64,000 nucleotides of DNA from Halichondria panicea (GCF_963675165.1 NC_087380.1:5216071-5280070); one strand, 5' to 3'; shown: positions 11,630 through 23,734, counted from the first letter of the stretch. The notes: generated by a model from the sequence alone, not told the origin. Translations and numbers: made by a program.

Positions 11630-14159
11630 ATGAGCCAAATTTATGTCCAATGAGCCTCTGACTAATCTGTAATGGAAAGGTAGATTATTCATCTGTAATT
11701 TTATATGATTGACCTATCATGTATCAATGTGTGGCGCATGGCCCCGGCCGGCCCATGGGATCAGGACATGGGGGAATTTGATGAAATTCTGGCCTTGCAT
11801 ATAGCCGTAAAGACTTCTTTCACATGATGTGTGCCACTGCTTGAGGTTCAAAAAACACATGCATGTTGACTGGAGAACATTTTGGGGATTTGAGGACAAA
11901 ATCCTTCCAACCATGTGGGGAATTTGACCTGGAGTATGGTCAAATCCCCCCACCCTTCCCAGAGGGGGTTAGTGGGGCATCATTGATAATCAATTTGCTG
12001 GAATGTAGGTTCTGATAAAGACAACCCTAGGAGATGTTGACGTGGAGTTATGGTCCAAGGAGGCGCCTCTGGCTTGTTGAAACTTTGTACAGCTGTGCAT
12101 GGAAGGCTACTACAATGGAAATATCTTCCATAGGATAGTCAGCGGTAAAGACAATGTGCAGGGTGGTGTGGTTAGTGTCGCCCTGCCATGTATATTAAAG
12201 CAGTCCATTTCCCTTTTTACTGAATCAGGCACATATAAGTTTCAAAATGGAATTTCCAGCTAACCAATCACATGAACACATCCTGATTCTAAGAGTTGGT
12301 GACCACTACTACTTTTAATTGTGTGGTAACTCCAAGTACATGTACGTTGTGTTCAAACTCTCTTGTACAGAGTTTATTGCTCAAACTGGTGACCCCACTG
12401 GAACTGGAGAGTCCATCTATGGCCACACCTTCAAGGTGAGCTCTGCCGGTCTTTGTTTGTGGCTTGATTTAAAAAGTGAACAGTGACTTGGCTCTGCCTT
12501 CATCAGAAGTATACACATACTGTATATTTTCATCCCTCTGTTTGTTCGTTTATCGGCCAGGATGAGTTTCATTCTCGGCTGAGATTTAAGCGGCGAGGGC
12601 TGGTGGGGATGGCTAAGCTAGCAAAAATGACAATAGCACTCAGTTTTTCTTCACTCTGGGCAGAGCAGACGAGCTCACTAACAAACACACTCTCTTTGGC
12701 AACGTGAGTTGGTGGGTACACAGCTTTGAGTGGTGTAAAGTTAAAACTGGGTCCCAATAAAGCGGCACTCTTTGGTATGGGGAAGAGGGCCTTCTGGGAT
12801 CAGTGTGAGGTCACAGATTGTGTAACGAGAGAGTGCCTTAGTTACTGTGGCATAGTACACGTATGCTGCATGTAGGTCCGAACATGACAGTTTACATGTG
12901 CATGCACCTGCTTCTGTTAGCTGGGTACAGCTGTTTCTTGTTTGTGTGTAGGTGTCTGGTCCCACACAGTACAATATACTTCGTCTAAACGAGGTACCCT
13001 CAAACAAGGAGGACCATCCCCTCGACCCTGTGCCCAAGATTCTCAAGACCGACGACATTGTTCTGCGAGTAGACTCGAGAAAGCTGGACAAGACGAGGGA
13101 GAAGACAAAAAGCCAGTCAAAAGCAACAAAGTAAGTAATCATCTAGTGGGGGGGGGGGGGTGAACCTCCCCAGTCAAAAGCAACAAAGTAAGTGTTTGAG
13201 CTCTTTCTTGGTACAGACAAATAGCTAGACAGGTTAGAAACGGGTTCTATTCCGGTATATGCAATTTAAATACTGTAGCTAAGCTATAGCAAGCATTCAT
13301 GCAAATTGACTTGACTGCTATGCCAACAATTGAATCACAGGGGTGAACCTCCCCCCCCCCCAAATGCTCAGCTTCCCCAAACATTGTAGAATATCATTAC
13401 ATTAGTACTGTCTATGATGAGCAATACGTTACTAGACCAACTGTGATGCACTAGCATACATGTAATAGGGGGTGGTAATAACAAATGTGGGAGTGGCTAA
13501 ATATGTTGCGGCATGCTTACGCGTGCCCAAACCTGCCCCCCCAAACTTTAATCCTAGATGAAACCCTGCAGTCATGTCCGAGTTTAACTTACTACCGTAT
13601 AGCGGGTAAGTTTTGTGGGGTAAAAAATCGTTCAACTCGAGAAACGGTGGTTTTCGTGAGTAAAAATTTCGTTTAGTCTCGTGGCTGCACGGCATTCCTA
13701 CGTTCCGATAAGCCACGCCTACGTTAAAATTTCGTGGAGGTCAGCCTGCCCACAAAAATAACGAATATTTTACCGCACGAAAATTACCTGCTATACGGTA
13801 TCTACATTGCAAGTTATAAGTGTGTCCCATACCGCTTTTCAGCTGTTCATATTGAGCGGTACAATATTTTGCTTACTGTACATGTACCTCGGTAAAGGTA
13901 TTGGTGTTTTTAGCACACCTGTGACTGAATTGCGTGTCATTATGCCTCGGTGCGCATGCGCAAGCAAGGTATATGGTAGTGCAAATTTATGGCAATTAAC
14001 AACGAGTGGTGCAAGCGCAATTTGTTTTTTCGATTTCAATTTACATACCAAATTTGAGCAGTGGTCTTTGTAGGAGTTAAAGATTAAGAGCAGCCACGAT
14101 GTACTCACAAAGGACTCCAAACTCAGCGCTCAACCGGCTGTCAACCAATCAGAATTGAG
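11630..14159 (+). pseudogene. CWC27: CWC27 pseudogene, copy A (exons 1-5 and 7)
   Basis: Segment-by-segment match to the intact gene at 44.7 kb. Exon 1 (11630-11679) has a 1-bp and a 7-bp insertion that break the frame. Exon 2 (12009-12144) has TGA at 12078-12080 where the intact copy has CGA. Exon 3 (12371-12435) lacks 9 bp. Exon 4 (12561-12703) lacks 1 bp and has lost the last G before its donor. Exon 5 (12952-13130) lacks 21 bp, removing the segment around LANPF. Exon 6 is not found. Exon 7 (14074-14159) is intact. After exon 7 the similarity to the intact gene stops near 14260. No functional protein can come from this copy. Confidence 0.92.
13593..13800. mobile_element. MITE, TACCGTATAGCGGGTAA family
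   Basis: The terminal inverted repeats are TACCGTATAGCGGGTAA on the left and its near-perfect complement on the right, with a 208-bp body rich in CGTGGGG/ACGAAAAT. It lies in the CWC27-A pseudogene between exons 5 and 7. A truncated, inverted copy of the same subfamily is at 22519-22688. Confidence 0.85.
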
Positions 14160-14267
14160 GTATGTCATATAGACCATGCATGGTTTCCAGATGATCATGT
14201 ACATGTATATAATGTACGTACATCAACTACAGTACCTTTGACTTCAATATAATTATAGGTTTAGCTA

Positions 14268-14310
14268 GTCTCGATCCCAGGCCGCACTGGTATCGACTGT
14301 TTATAATTGA
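14268..14310. repeat. TAGCCTCGATCCCAGGCC-type MITE fragment at the duplication breakpoint
   Basis: CTCGATCCCAGGCCG followed by TGGTATCGACTG. The matching piece in copy B (38355-38370, TGGTATCGACTGTTTGCAC) lies at the same place relative to CWC27 exon 7, so the repeat marks the shared breakpoint of copies A and B. Confidence 0.65.
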
Positions 14311-14589
14311 TTTATAATCATCATGATGAACATTTTTTAGCTGCATGCAGAATCACAGAGAAGAGAGGGCATGCAACTCACTGTCTAGTACACGTAGCGA
14401 GCAGAATTCAAATGTGAGCAGATGAATATGTGAATTTGCATGAAATGCTAAATATAGCACATTCGTGCACATTCATCCGCCCACAATTGATTTTGCTGTT
14501 GTATTCCCTCTCTTCTTTTATATGCCCTTGGTAATAATTATCTCGAGCATAATCATAATCACATGATATACCAACCCCTAATCTGTAGT

Positions 14590-14688
14590 TAGCCTCGTCC
14601 CCAGTCCGAGTTATCTCTAAAATAACACTAGGTCTGGTATTTTTCACCATCCGGTCTATTAAATAAAATCAGCCTATGAACGAGGCTA
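14590..14688. repeat. MITE, TAGCCTCG...CGAGGCTA ends (copy A)
   Basis: The terminal TAGCCTCGT is matched by ACGAGGCTA. The body contains TAACACTAGGTCTGG. The orthologous insertion is at 39362-39460 in segmental copy B, so it predates that duplication. Confidence 0.8.
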
Positions 14689-14794
14689 GTATAAGATCTC
14701 ATAGAGTCTCGGTGTACGAGTGGATACATAATGAGAGTAGGATCAGATTAGTGGGGACTTTACCAACACTGCAAATTGGCTCACTCCATTGCAG

Positions 14795-14958
14795 GTGGTG
14801 AGGAGAGGTCTTCAAGAAGGAAGCTGAAGCACAAGAGGAAGTCGCACAAGCACAGCTCTGATAGGAAGCACGAGAAGCACCAACACAAATCGTCTAACAA
14901 GAAGAAGAAGAAACACTCATCACATACACAATCATTGACTTTGCCGCTGTTCGTATAG
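14795..14958 (+). CDS. Last exon of an unidentified Lys/His/Ser-rich protein, copy A (partial)
   Basis: A splice acceptor (CCATTGCAG) precedes an open segment that starts mid-codon and reads GGEERSSRRKLKHKRKSHK, then more Lys/His/Ser and a run of five Lys. Such tails occur on many splicing-associated nuclear proteins, but I cannot name the gene. The copy at 39567-39703 differs by few residues and stops at TAA after SSHT; here that codon reads CAA, adding nine residues before TAG. No upstream exon is recognisable. Joining it to CWC27 exon 7 would give an immediate stop (phase mismatch), so it is not part of a CWC27 fusion. It is convergent with the F-box gene. Confidence 0.55.
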
Positions 14959-15295
14959 TACAGTCACATACATGTTCACCTTGGTATACCCACTCCAATC
15001 CATGCAAGCTATATCCACTGAACTGTCTGATCATGGAATTGGCATGACTCTGAGTCTGATAAACACAATGATATACAATACAAGTATAATTATAGTTTTA
15101 AGGGTACATCGTAATATATAGCCCATGCATGATCTCCCATGCCCCGACTAATTCACACTCGTTTATTCTTGACAATTTTATTCAATCATGAATTTATCAT
15201 ACATTTACATAGAGAGTAGAGACACGTATACAGTTATAGTGCTAGAAATAAATTGTACTCCTGACACAATGCCAATGCCATACATTTCACACAAT

Positions 15296-17185
15296 TTATG
15301 AGGAAGTCCATTGAAAACGAAATAGTGATCTTACATCTTCCACTTGGTCAAGATATTGCATTTGCCTTAAATACATTTGTCTTGATGTTCGAACAGACTT
15401 CACTGATCCACATATTCCTTTCGCATCTAGCAGTGGCTGTGATTGTTGTCCAGGCATATATTCACATATCACATAACACTCACAGAGATGACGAAAATTA
15501 CTCAGTTCAGAGTTAACAAAATGATCAGCAAATGTCATACTCAGGCACAGGTGTGTCAGAGATCGAGATTGAGAGAGGGCTTTAAAAACTTCTGACTGAG
15601 CAGTGATTTTTAACTCTAAAGGTCTAACACAATAGATGTACATTTTTTTCAAAGAAGAGTAACACTCTGGGTCCGTGGGTAAAGACAATCGCGGTAAGCT
15701 ATCCTGTGATCTAATGGCCATATAAGTGAGAGACGGTAGATTTGGTAGGATATTGGTAAGATCGACTGTTCCGTTTGAGTTGGTTAGGATTCTTAAGTGC
15801 TGCACCCGTACCAGAGCTGGCAAAAGCATTTCAAAATCAAGCGGAAGGGGTTTGTAAACATTACGACTCCGACTATAGTCAATTTTAAGTGAAAACAAAT
15901 TCATCCGTACTACACTAAGGTGAATACGAGAACGACTTTGCACGTCAAACGGGGGTAAGTGGGACACACGTTCACCGATAGTACTTGGAGGTGTAACGCT
16001 TCTGTCAGGAACACACAAGCAATTCCTTAATGCCAAATGGCGAAGTTTCTTCATCACTGCTAGCACTTCCCAGAGAGAGGCCATACTTTCGACTTTGTGA
16101 ATACCCTTGAGATTCAGAGCAACCAATCCTGAGCAATTTGAGCTAATGTCAGCCAATCCTTGTAGATTGAGAAGGGCATTCTCACAACCACTAATATCAA
16201 AACAGACCAGATTGGGATAAGACTCAGAGAGCAACGTAAGATCAGTAGAAGATAGCTCCTTTAATCCAGCCAAACAGAGGGATTTGATACTGGGGGGTAA
16301 AAATGAGACAGTGAGGCCAGGTGAAGGGATGCCTGATTTGTACACTGTTGCACTGACAGGATCATTACTTGGAGATAGAACCAATGAATACGAGGCATGA
16401 CAAGATGAGCAAACTGATTTAGCAGGACATGTCACAATTTCGACGCTTGAATGTAACGACACCTTTAGGATTGGGTATTTATTTATCATATTTCCAGCAA
16501 CTGGCGAACAAGTGGAATAAATTGAAAGAAGAGCTGGGTGGTCACAACTTGTTAGTTGGCCAACGACAACTTCAAAGGAAATGTATGAAACACTAAACTC
16601 CAGATTTGGCGGCAAATAGTTATTCTCCCTCCAATGTTGAACAGCTAGTGGTACATAATGTGCGGCACAAATCCGAAAATTAACTGTAGACGTTTCAGTA
16701 ATGCGTACTATTTGAAGGTGCTGTATTTTGGAGGCTGCACAAACGATCTGGTTAACTTCAAGCTTTTGCCCCACCGATACATTGACATAGTACAGAGACG
16801 GCAGTGCAGAGAGCAGTTTTTCCAGCATTGAGAGCGTTATAGGCATGCCAATCAGTGAGAGATATCGGACTTGTTTACAGCTGTGGATTTTGGGGATAAA
16901 CTTAGAAAGAGGAAATTTTAGCGAGTTAGGATTATACGATACGTAAATATTTTGAATATAGGAACAAGACAGTCCCAACGATAGCCTGAGAGCCTTGAAG
17001 TCTTCATCTCTTCTGCGGCAGTCTTTCCACACCAGGGAGTTCCAGGCACGAGGGTCGCTGAGGATGGAATAGAACCTCTTGCAGGAGATACGGAGACACA
17101 GTTTCTATTAACCAGTCAGAGTGTCAGTTATCTTGATCAGTACCTCTGTGGGGAGACTGAGCAGGTCTTGATCTTGAGGTTCCAT
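15296..17185 (-). pseudogene. F-box/LRR protein, copy A, two nonsense codons in the F-box
   Basis: The frame has the length of a complete gene (630 codons from ATG at 17185) and matches the intact paralogue at 40181-42037 almost throughout. After the start and LLSLPTEVLIKITDTLTG, codons 26 and 27 are TAA and TAG (17110-17105), where the paralogue has TAT and GAG. The remaining 578 codons are open, including the leucine-rich repeats. If translated from an internal Met it would lack the F-box and could not bind SKP1. The long open remainder means the stops are recent, or an N-terminally truncated LRR protein is still made. An AATAAA signal on this strand lies near 15160-15185. Confidence 0.88.
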
Positions 17186-17940
17186 GATTAGTGATTCACG
17201 GGATGTCAATTTTGTAAAAATTAATTGTTCCCCAAAATCGGGTTTTTTGGGAGACCAATTTTCGTAGGGAAAGAAGTTGAGATCACGTGCGAACAGACAA
17301 GAGTCTGGCTGTTTTTCTGTCTAGTCAGCCGTTTAAAAAATAGCTACGTACTGCACTGCACCAACTTCTAGGATAATCACATTCATGACACTTGTACTCT
17401 CCAGGCCAATCTACCACAAAATCCAATATCAACAATCAAAAGGGATATACGTTTCCACTGTTTATATAATAGGGACTCGCTTCGCTCTCTATGCTTGGCC
17501 TATCTCTATCAGTCAGTCTATGCTTGGACTATCAAACAACTTTATGTTGGAATAAGCAATTATCCCACAAACAATTTATTTTTAGGAGGAAGTGGGTTTA
17601 TTAAACTGTGACCCTCATGCATACCTTTGTGACACTGTTGTGATCTACATCTTGTGGAGATGACAATTGGTAGTCTAAGAGTATGTTTGCTACTTCTGCA
17701 GCTGCCTGTAGTGGTTCAGTGCCTGTCAGTTTAGTTCTCAATAAAGCCAAGGGAAAAAAACAAAGAGAAGGTAGGTCACTCAACATAATTAGATCTATAA
17801 ATAATAGACTATAAAGTTTAAAATAATTATAAGTTTACTGTGCTACCAAATAAGTTTTTTGTGCTCTGAATGGTTTGTGTTAAACTGCCTACAATGAATT
17901 CCGTATGAAATCGACTTTTGACAATTCTTTCTCCACTATT
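17186..17940. other. Region upstream of F-box copy A, no gene supported
   Basis: The sequence loses similarity to the promoter of F-box copy B directly after the start codon. One possible minus-strand exon (17736-17630; residues TGTEPLQAAAEVANILLDYQ, followed by a GTATGC donor) is open, but no family is recognised. Confidence 0.4.
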
Positions 17941-17943
17941 ACC

Positions 17944-20900
17944 ATAGATGTAAGAAGGGAGAGGGATGGGAAACGCTACGTAAATAGCATTGACGATCCG
18001 CGTTTCGGTCAATGTTTTCTTCTTTATTTCCTCCAACCCATGCTTTTAGCTAGTACTAGGCTATAAACTAGCTACTGAGCTCCATGTATTAGCAATGGCT
18101 AGTGGAACAGTCACAACAAGGTAGCAGCAATAGTTAGTGAGACCCTCCAAGCAGTAAAAAGCAGCTTGGACAGCAAATTCTTGAGAGGAGCTCTGTCTGT
18201 ACCGTTGAGTATTCCAGTACAGTCACAGACATGATAGAGAATTATGGAAATGTAGCAAAGTTCTGTCGTAAATTACTGTGCCGATACGATGAACCAACTA
18301 TCAATGAATACAAAGAGACATTTACCTACATTCAATCATTGATGTATCTTTCTAAATGGGTACACAAAAAGTCTGCTTTTAAAAACCAGCTTACTAAGAC
18401 ATCAACTCTTATTGACCTCGTTCTTATGTCATCTCCAAGAACTCTAAAGTACTGTGAAACGGTGCCTCCACTAGCCAACTCTGATCATCTTGGCATCAGT
18501 CTACAAGTGAAAGTTCGTGCAAACTCTCACACTCGTACGCACACAAACAAAGTATGGAGATATGATTATGCTGACTTTGACAAAGCAAGATATATGTTGG
18601 CTACATTTGATCTTACCAGCTTCATACACCCAAGTTCTGTTGAGTCATCCTGGAAAGAGTGGAAGAATGTATTCATGACTACTATGAGAAATTGTATTCC
18701 CACAGCAGAAATCGCAACCCGAAAGAATCTTCCTTGGCTAACGAAAAATATAATAAGAGATATCAAAAAGAGAAACTATTACTACAGACTTGCCAGAAAA
18801 TACAACGAACCCTCTGATTTTGCAACCTACAAACAGATCAGAAATAAGGTTGTGACCACTCTCAGACGGAGTAAACAAGATTTCTTTAGCACCCTCAAGC
18901 CTCAGTCAAAAAAATTTTGGACAGCTCTGAAATACCTGAGAAAATCAGATAGCTCTATCCCATGTCTTGTAGTAAATGGCTGCAAAATCGAACAGGATGA
19001 AGAAAAGGCCCAGGTCCTTAACAAACAGTTTTATGCAAATTTCAACCATTCACTTCCTCCTCTTGACCCAAATTCCTTTAAACAACCAACAAGAGACTTA
19101 CCTGAGAACTTACGCTGCACAGAAGATGAAGTATTCAACCTGTTATCAAATCTAGACACCACAAAAGCAAATGGTCCTGATGGAATCTCCGCCAAAATGC
19201 TAAAGGCTACTGCTGAAACGATCACCCCAAGTATAACAATGCTTTTCAATATATCGATAAAAAACTGTGAACTGCCATACGACTGGAAATTGGCTCATGT
19301 CACTCCAATACCCAAATCAAACGACAAGTCTGATCCCTTAAACTATCGCCCTATATCGCTACTCTCCATCCTTGTAAAGCTCCTGGAAAAACATATGTAT
19401 AGTAAAATCTTAGAACAGCTAAAAGATATATCTTTCCTCTCGAATAAACAATGGGGTTTCACTAAAGGAAAATCCACCACAGGTGCGCTGCTTACGGCAG
19501 TGCACAATTGGCACAAACTGCTTGAAGATGGTCAGAGTGTATGTGCAGTCTTTTTTGATTTCAAAAAAGCATTTGACAAGGTTCCTCACTCGATATTGAT
19601 GAGTAAGCTAACCAATCTGAACCTAGATCCCCACCTGGTATCTTGGGTAGCAAGCTACCTCAGGAATAGATCACAATATGTCATAATAAATGGAAAGTCA
19701 TCAAATATCTCGGAGGTTGTGTCAGGAGTTCCCCAGGGTTCGGTGCTGGGACCTCTTCTTTTCCTAATCTATATAAATGACATCGATCTACATCAAAATG
19801 AAGGAAGTCTCTTGCTCTATGCTGATGATCTTCTTCTTTACCATCCTATTCAATCTCCTGAAGATTATATAAAATTGCAAGGAGATATTGATCAACTCCA
19901 AGCATGGTCTGAAAGAAATGTACTCTTGTTTAACCAAAGCAAGTGTAAATACATGACTATATCAAGAAAATTCAGCCCACCACTTCCCAACATGTGTCTC
20001 AATATCAGTGGACGTCCCCTACTTAAAGTTGACCACTACAAGTACCTTGGCGTGTGGATCTCTCACGACCTCTCATGGTCAAAACACATAGAAGAAATGT
20101 GCAGAAATGCCTGCAAGCAGGTTGGTATAATTTACCGACAGTTCTATGGCCACTCGTCACTAGAATGTTTAAGACAACTCTACATCTCCCTTGTGAGATC
20201 AAAACTGGAATATGCTGCCCCTGTTTGGGATCCACACCAAAAAACAAATTCTCACAAAATAGAAAAAGTACAAAAGTTTGCCCTTAAAATCTGCACAAAA
20301 CTTTGGAATATGGACTACGACTCCCTATTAGATACTGTGGACCTACCGTCCCTTTCTACAAGAAGATTGTACCTGAAGCTATCATACCTTTACCAGGTAA
20401 TAAATGGTAACTTTAAATTCCCTGATCCACCACTGGAAAGAAGAGTATGCCCTCTCAATCTAAGAAGCACAAAAAATATACAGTTTGAAAGACCAATTTG
20501 CAGAACAAATGCATATGCGAACTCTTTTTTCCCAAAGGCAATATCTGTGTGGAATGAATTACCACTGGAGCTGCAGGAAAGTACATCGATTTTGTCATTT
20601 AAGAGAAATGTACTCTGTCACTTGCATTAGTATAATATTAGTCTTTATTTTTAATTTGTACTCGCTATTGTAAGTAATATATACAGGGCGCACATTAGGT
20701 TAGCGTAATATGCTACTAGTGTATCCATGCATTTTGCAGAATTATTATAAAATAAAAAAAAAAAAAAAAATAAAAAAAAAAGACAAAAATGAACATTACT
20801 TACCAACCTAAAGCCAAGTGGCTTTGATTTTACAATGCCCATGCAGCTACTTAAGAAAGAAGGAATCATTAATATTTTGGGCTGTAGTCACAGCCTCTCC

Positions 20901-21203
20901 TTGTTGAAGGTACACAAAGCCACTAGATAGAGCCGAAACGATAATACAACACTCAAAAAACTGCCTTTGAAAGTTTTCAAGCTCTTGGTGAGATACACAA
21001 CACTTCTATATGATGCACAGTAGGTGTGGATGCTCAGCACAGTACTAAGAGTCCCAGTGGGGAGCTGTGAATGATAGTAATAACATTTCCTGCTGGGTTG
21101 GCGGGGTGTCTAGAGCCGAAACGCAGATCAACCTTTTGCCATTACACAGAAGTGATTGTGCGCACGTGCTCCGTTTCCCATCCCTCTCCCTTCTTATATC
21201 TAT
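17944..21203. repeat. Inverted-repeat pair flanking the LINE
   Basis: ATAGATGTAAGAAGGGAGAG (17944) is matched in reverse by CTCTCCCTTCTTATATCTAT ending at 21203, each followed inward by GGATGGGAAACG. The same type of end (AGAGAGGGATTGGAAACGGA) bounds the repeats at 25305-25829 and 52905-53340. The LINE therefore probably landed inside a TIR element, making it 3.26 kb. Confidence 0.65.
18231..20782 (+). mobile_element. 5'-truncated non-LTR retrotransposon (LINE), reverse transcriptase intact
   Basis: One open frame of 799 codons (18231-20630) carries the C-terminal end of an AP endonuclease (TSTLIDLVLMSS, then SDHLG, about residues 58-100) and a complete non-LTR reverse transcriptase: LNYRPISLLS, motif A AVFFDFKKAFDKVPH, motif B SGVPQGSVLGPLLF, catalytic YADD in LLLYADDLLLY, and a CR1/Jockey-like C-terminus. 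Most of the endonuclease and any ORF1 are missing, as in 5'-truncated target-primed insertions. An A-rich tail ends near 20782. The first 50 codons (from MIENYGNVAK) do not look like endonuclease and may be flanking sequence read in frame. The frame has no stops, so the insertion is young or the family is still active elsewhere. Confidence 0.88.
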
Positions 21204-21730
21204 GCTATTACCAAGGTGACGAAATTTTGCGAAATTTAGTAACTCCCAGATATTATTATTAAAACAACTAACGAGTAATTGGCAAGTTATGAATGTCATT
21301 AATTTCACAGATAAAAAATATGTACACAATGGTAAAAATACTAGATCTACCAGTCCTGTCGGAGTGCATGAATTCCTGGTCCTGTTAAGTTAATAACTAG
21401 AGCACTGAAGGGCAGAACTCTCAGTGTTATCGTCTTTGTTCTAATTACAGCACCAATTCGAATCTGGACGACAAAAGAATTCTTAGAATAGGGTGGAGCT
21501 AACAAAAAAAACACATTACAGTGACTTGGTTGCCTCGAATATAGCCGCTCAAGTTTCAAGTCCTTAAACGTTTGTGATCTAGGGACTCAAAGTAGTATTC
21601 TACATATCGAATGTGTACAGCAACAGCAGCATTTAGCTGAGCCTGGCTTGCAGACTATGTCCTTGAAACCGTGCTAACTGTATTTTATAACTGTATATAG
21701 GTTGTTGGTTATGGTCGTGCTAACTATAAC

Positions 21731-22229
21731 TACCTTATTGTTACTATTATAAACGGGCACTAATTTTAGCAAATTTTAGCAAATTTGTAATTAACGCTAA
21801 ATTAAGTATGCGCTAATAATAAAACGCAATTAGGTGATGTAGTTTTAAGCTGCAGTTTCAGTAAAATAATTAGCCACGGCCGTTATTCGAACGTGCGGTC
21901 GTCAAGACAGTAATTACTGCCTTGACGACGTGCAATTACTGATACGCGATTAATCACTGTACGAATCACAGTGAATAATAGGACAACATGCGATTCAAAA
22001 AATTATGAATCTCATTAAAAAAATAAAAAATTTTTCTTTTTTCTAATGTACTTTGTACTTTTGAGAGTATGCTAAGCAAACTAGCCCTTTTTCATCTGTA
22101 TCTGACTCCAAACTTTCCATACTTGTACATCTTTTGAGGTATTAGCTACAATACAAATCCGCCAAAATTAGTACCCTGAATCTGAAAATGCTAAAATTAC
22201 TACCCGTCTATAATAGTAACATTAAGGTA
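21731..22229. mobile_element. MITE, ACCTTAATGTTACTATTATA family, copy 1
   Basis: The left end TACCTTATTGTTACTATTAT is matched by ATAATAGTAACATTAAGGTA at the right. The 499-bp body is AT-rich and has no coding potential. Copy 2 begins 175 bp downstream. Confidence 0.8.
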
Positions 22230-22403
22230 ATAACTAAGCACCACAATAAAATAATTACGAAATGGAAATTGTTCATAAATAGAACAAAAAATAACTGACA
22301 GTTGGTTCTTCTATTGGAGTGATTCTGTAATTAGAACAAAGATGGTAGTTGGAGCTGTACAAATTTTTACCGTGAACCAAAGCACACCTATCACGTGATG
22401 TAC

Positions 22404-22892
22404 ACCTTAATGTTACTATTATAGACGGGTAGTAATTTAGCATTTTCAGATTTTTCTCTGTTTTTAGGGGTACTAATTTTGGCGGATTTGTAGCAAATTC
22501 ATTACCACAATATTATATTACCGTATAACGGGTAATTTTTGTGGGGTCAAAAATTCGTTATTTTTGTGGACAAGCTGACCTCCACGAAATTTTAACGTAG
22601 GCGTGGCTTACCGGAACGTATGAATGCAGTGCAGACAACGAGACTAAACGAAATTTTTACTCATGAAAACCACCGTTTTCCGAATGGAGTTTTGAGTCAG
22701 ATACAGATGAAAAAGGGGCTAGCTTGCTTAGCATACTCTCATTACATTATAAAAGTATATTAGAAAAAAGAAAGGTTATTTAATGAGATTCTTTAATTGC
22801 GTTTTATTATTAGCGTGTACTTAATTTAGCGTTAATTACAAATTCGCTAAAATTCGTTAAAATTAGTACCCGTTTATAATAGTAGTAAGGTA
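22404..22892. mobile_element. MITE, ACCTTAATGTTACTATTATA family, copy 2 with a nested MITE
   Basis: Starts ACCTTAATGTTACTATTATA and ends TATAATAGTAGTAAGGTA. Its arms share GCATACTCTC and the CAGATACAGATGAAAAA tract with copy 1 in the opposite orientation. A truncated CCGTATA-family MITE lies inside at 22519-22688. Confidence 0.8.
22519..22688 (-). mobile_element. Truncated TACCGTATA-family MITE nested in another MITE
   Basis: Starts TACCGTATAACGGGTAATTT and is the inverted equivalent of 13593-13800, missing the far end near GAAACGGTGG. It interrupts the surrounding element, which gives the relative order of insertion. Confidence 0.75.
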
Positions 22893-22906
22893 TACAGAGT
22901 CATGCG

Positions 22907-23654
22907 CATGTAGGGCCACTATAAACCAGAACGCCACTAAACAGAAACAACCGGAAATGAAGCCAATAAATGGGCGTGGCTATTGCGAGGTCATTATTCG
23001 ACACGTGGGCTAATTATTGAACTGGGAATGGAGCTGTATATACTCTTCCAAGACATGGTGACCGATCAAGTAGCTAGAGAGTGTCACTGTAGTGTAGCTG
23101 TACTAGCTATAATAGTCGGATTATAGAGCTTACTAGCTATAGCTTAAATTCATTAACACACTACTGGTACGTCTAGTTTGTTTTTGAGAGGAAGATGCTC
23201 CTCTACTATGATTATATATATACATAATAAGTCGTCTGGGTGCCTGGTCGAGTTGCACAGCCTGTATCTTGGCCTCTAGGGGGTGTTCCTAGTTTTGTGT
23301 GACGCTAAACAGGAACACCCCCTAGAGGCCAAGATACAGGCTGTGCTACTCGACCAGGCACCTATATATGACTTATTATGTATATATATTCATAGTAGAA
23401 TCATAGTAGAGGAGCATCTTCTTCCCCAAAACAATTTAAGTATTAATGTTAATAAATTTATATTCATTTCTAGCTATTCAGCTGTATGTAGCTAGTACAG
23501 CTACAATACAGTGACACAGAGAAGCTACTTGATCAGTCCAGCTCAATAATTAGCCCACGCTCTCAACAACAACCCTGCAATAGCCACACCCATTATTGGT
23601 TTCATTTCCGGTTGTTCCTGTTTAGTGTGCGTTCCTGTTTAGTAGCCCTACATG
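22907..23654. mobile_element. 748-bp foldback element (near-complete palindrome)
   Basis: The outer ends CATGTAGGGC...ACTAAACAG are matched at 23620-23654. The arms extend about 370 bp to a centre at about 23296, where GCCTCTAGGGGGTGTTCCT faces AGGAACACCCCCTAGAGGC across a roughly 20-bp loop. There is no coding content. Such a palindrome would extrude or be hard to clone and assemble. Confidence 0.85.
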
Positions 23655-23734
23655 GACTAATGTCTCAAATCTAGCTTTTGCTCGCTTTTGTTCAACAACG
23701 AATTTTTACATGAGAAAATCTGCCACAATTAAAC

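Noticed and set aside
14074-14958. Chimeric gene joining CWC27 exon 7 to the Lys-rich exon
   Set aside because: Exon 7 ends with two bases of a codon, while the Lys-rich exon needs one base before it; the join reads AGG TGG TGA and stops at once.
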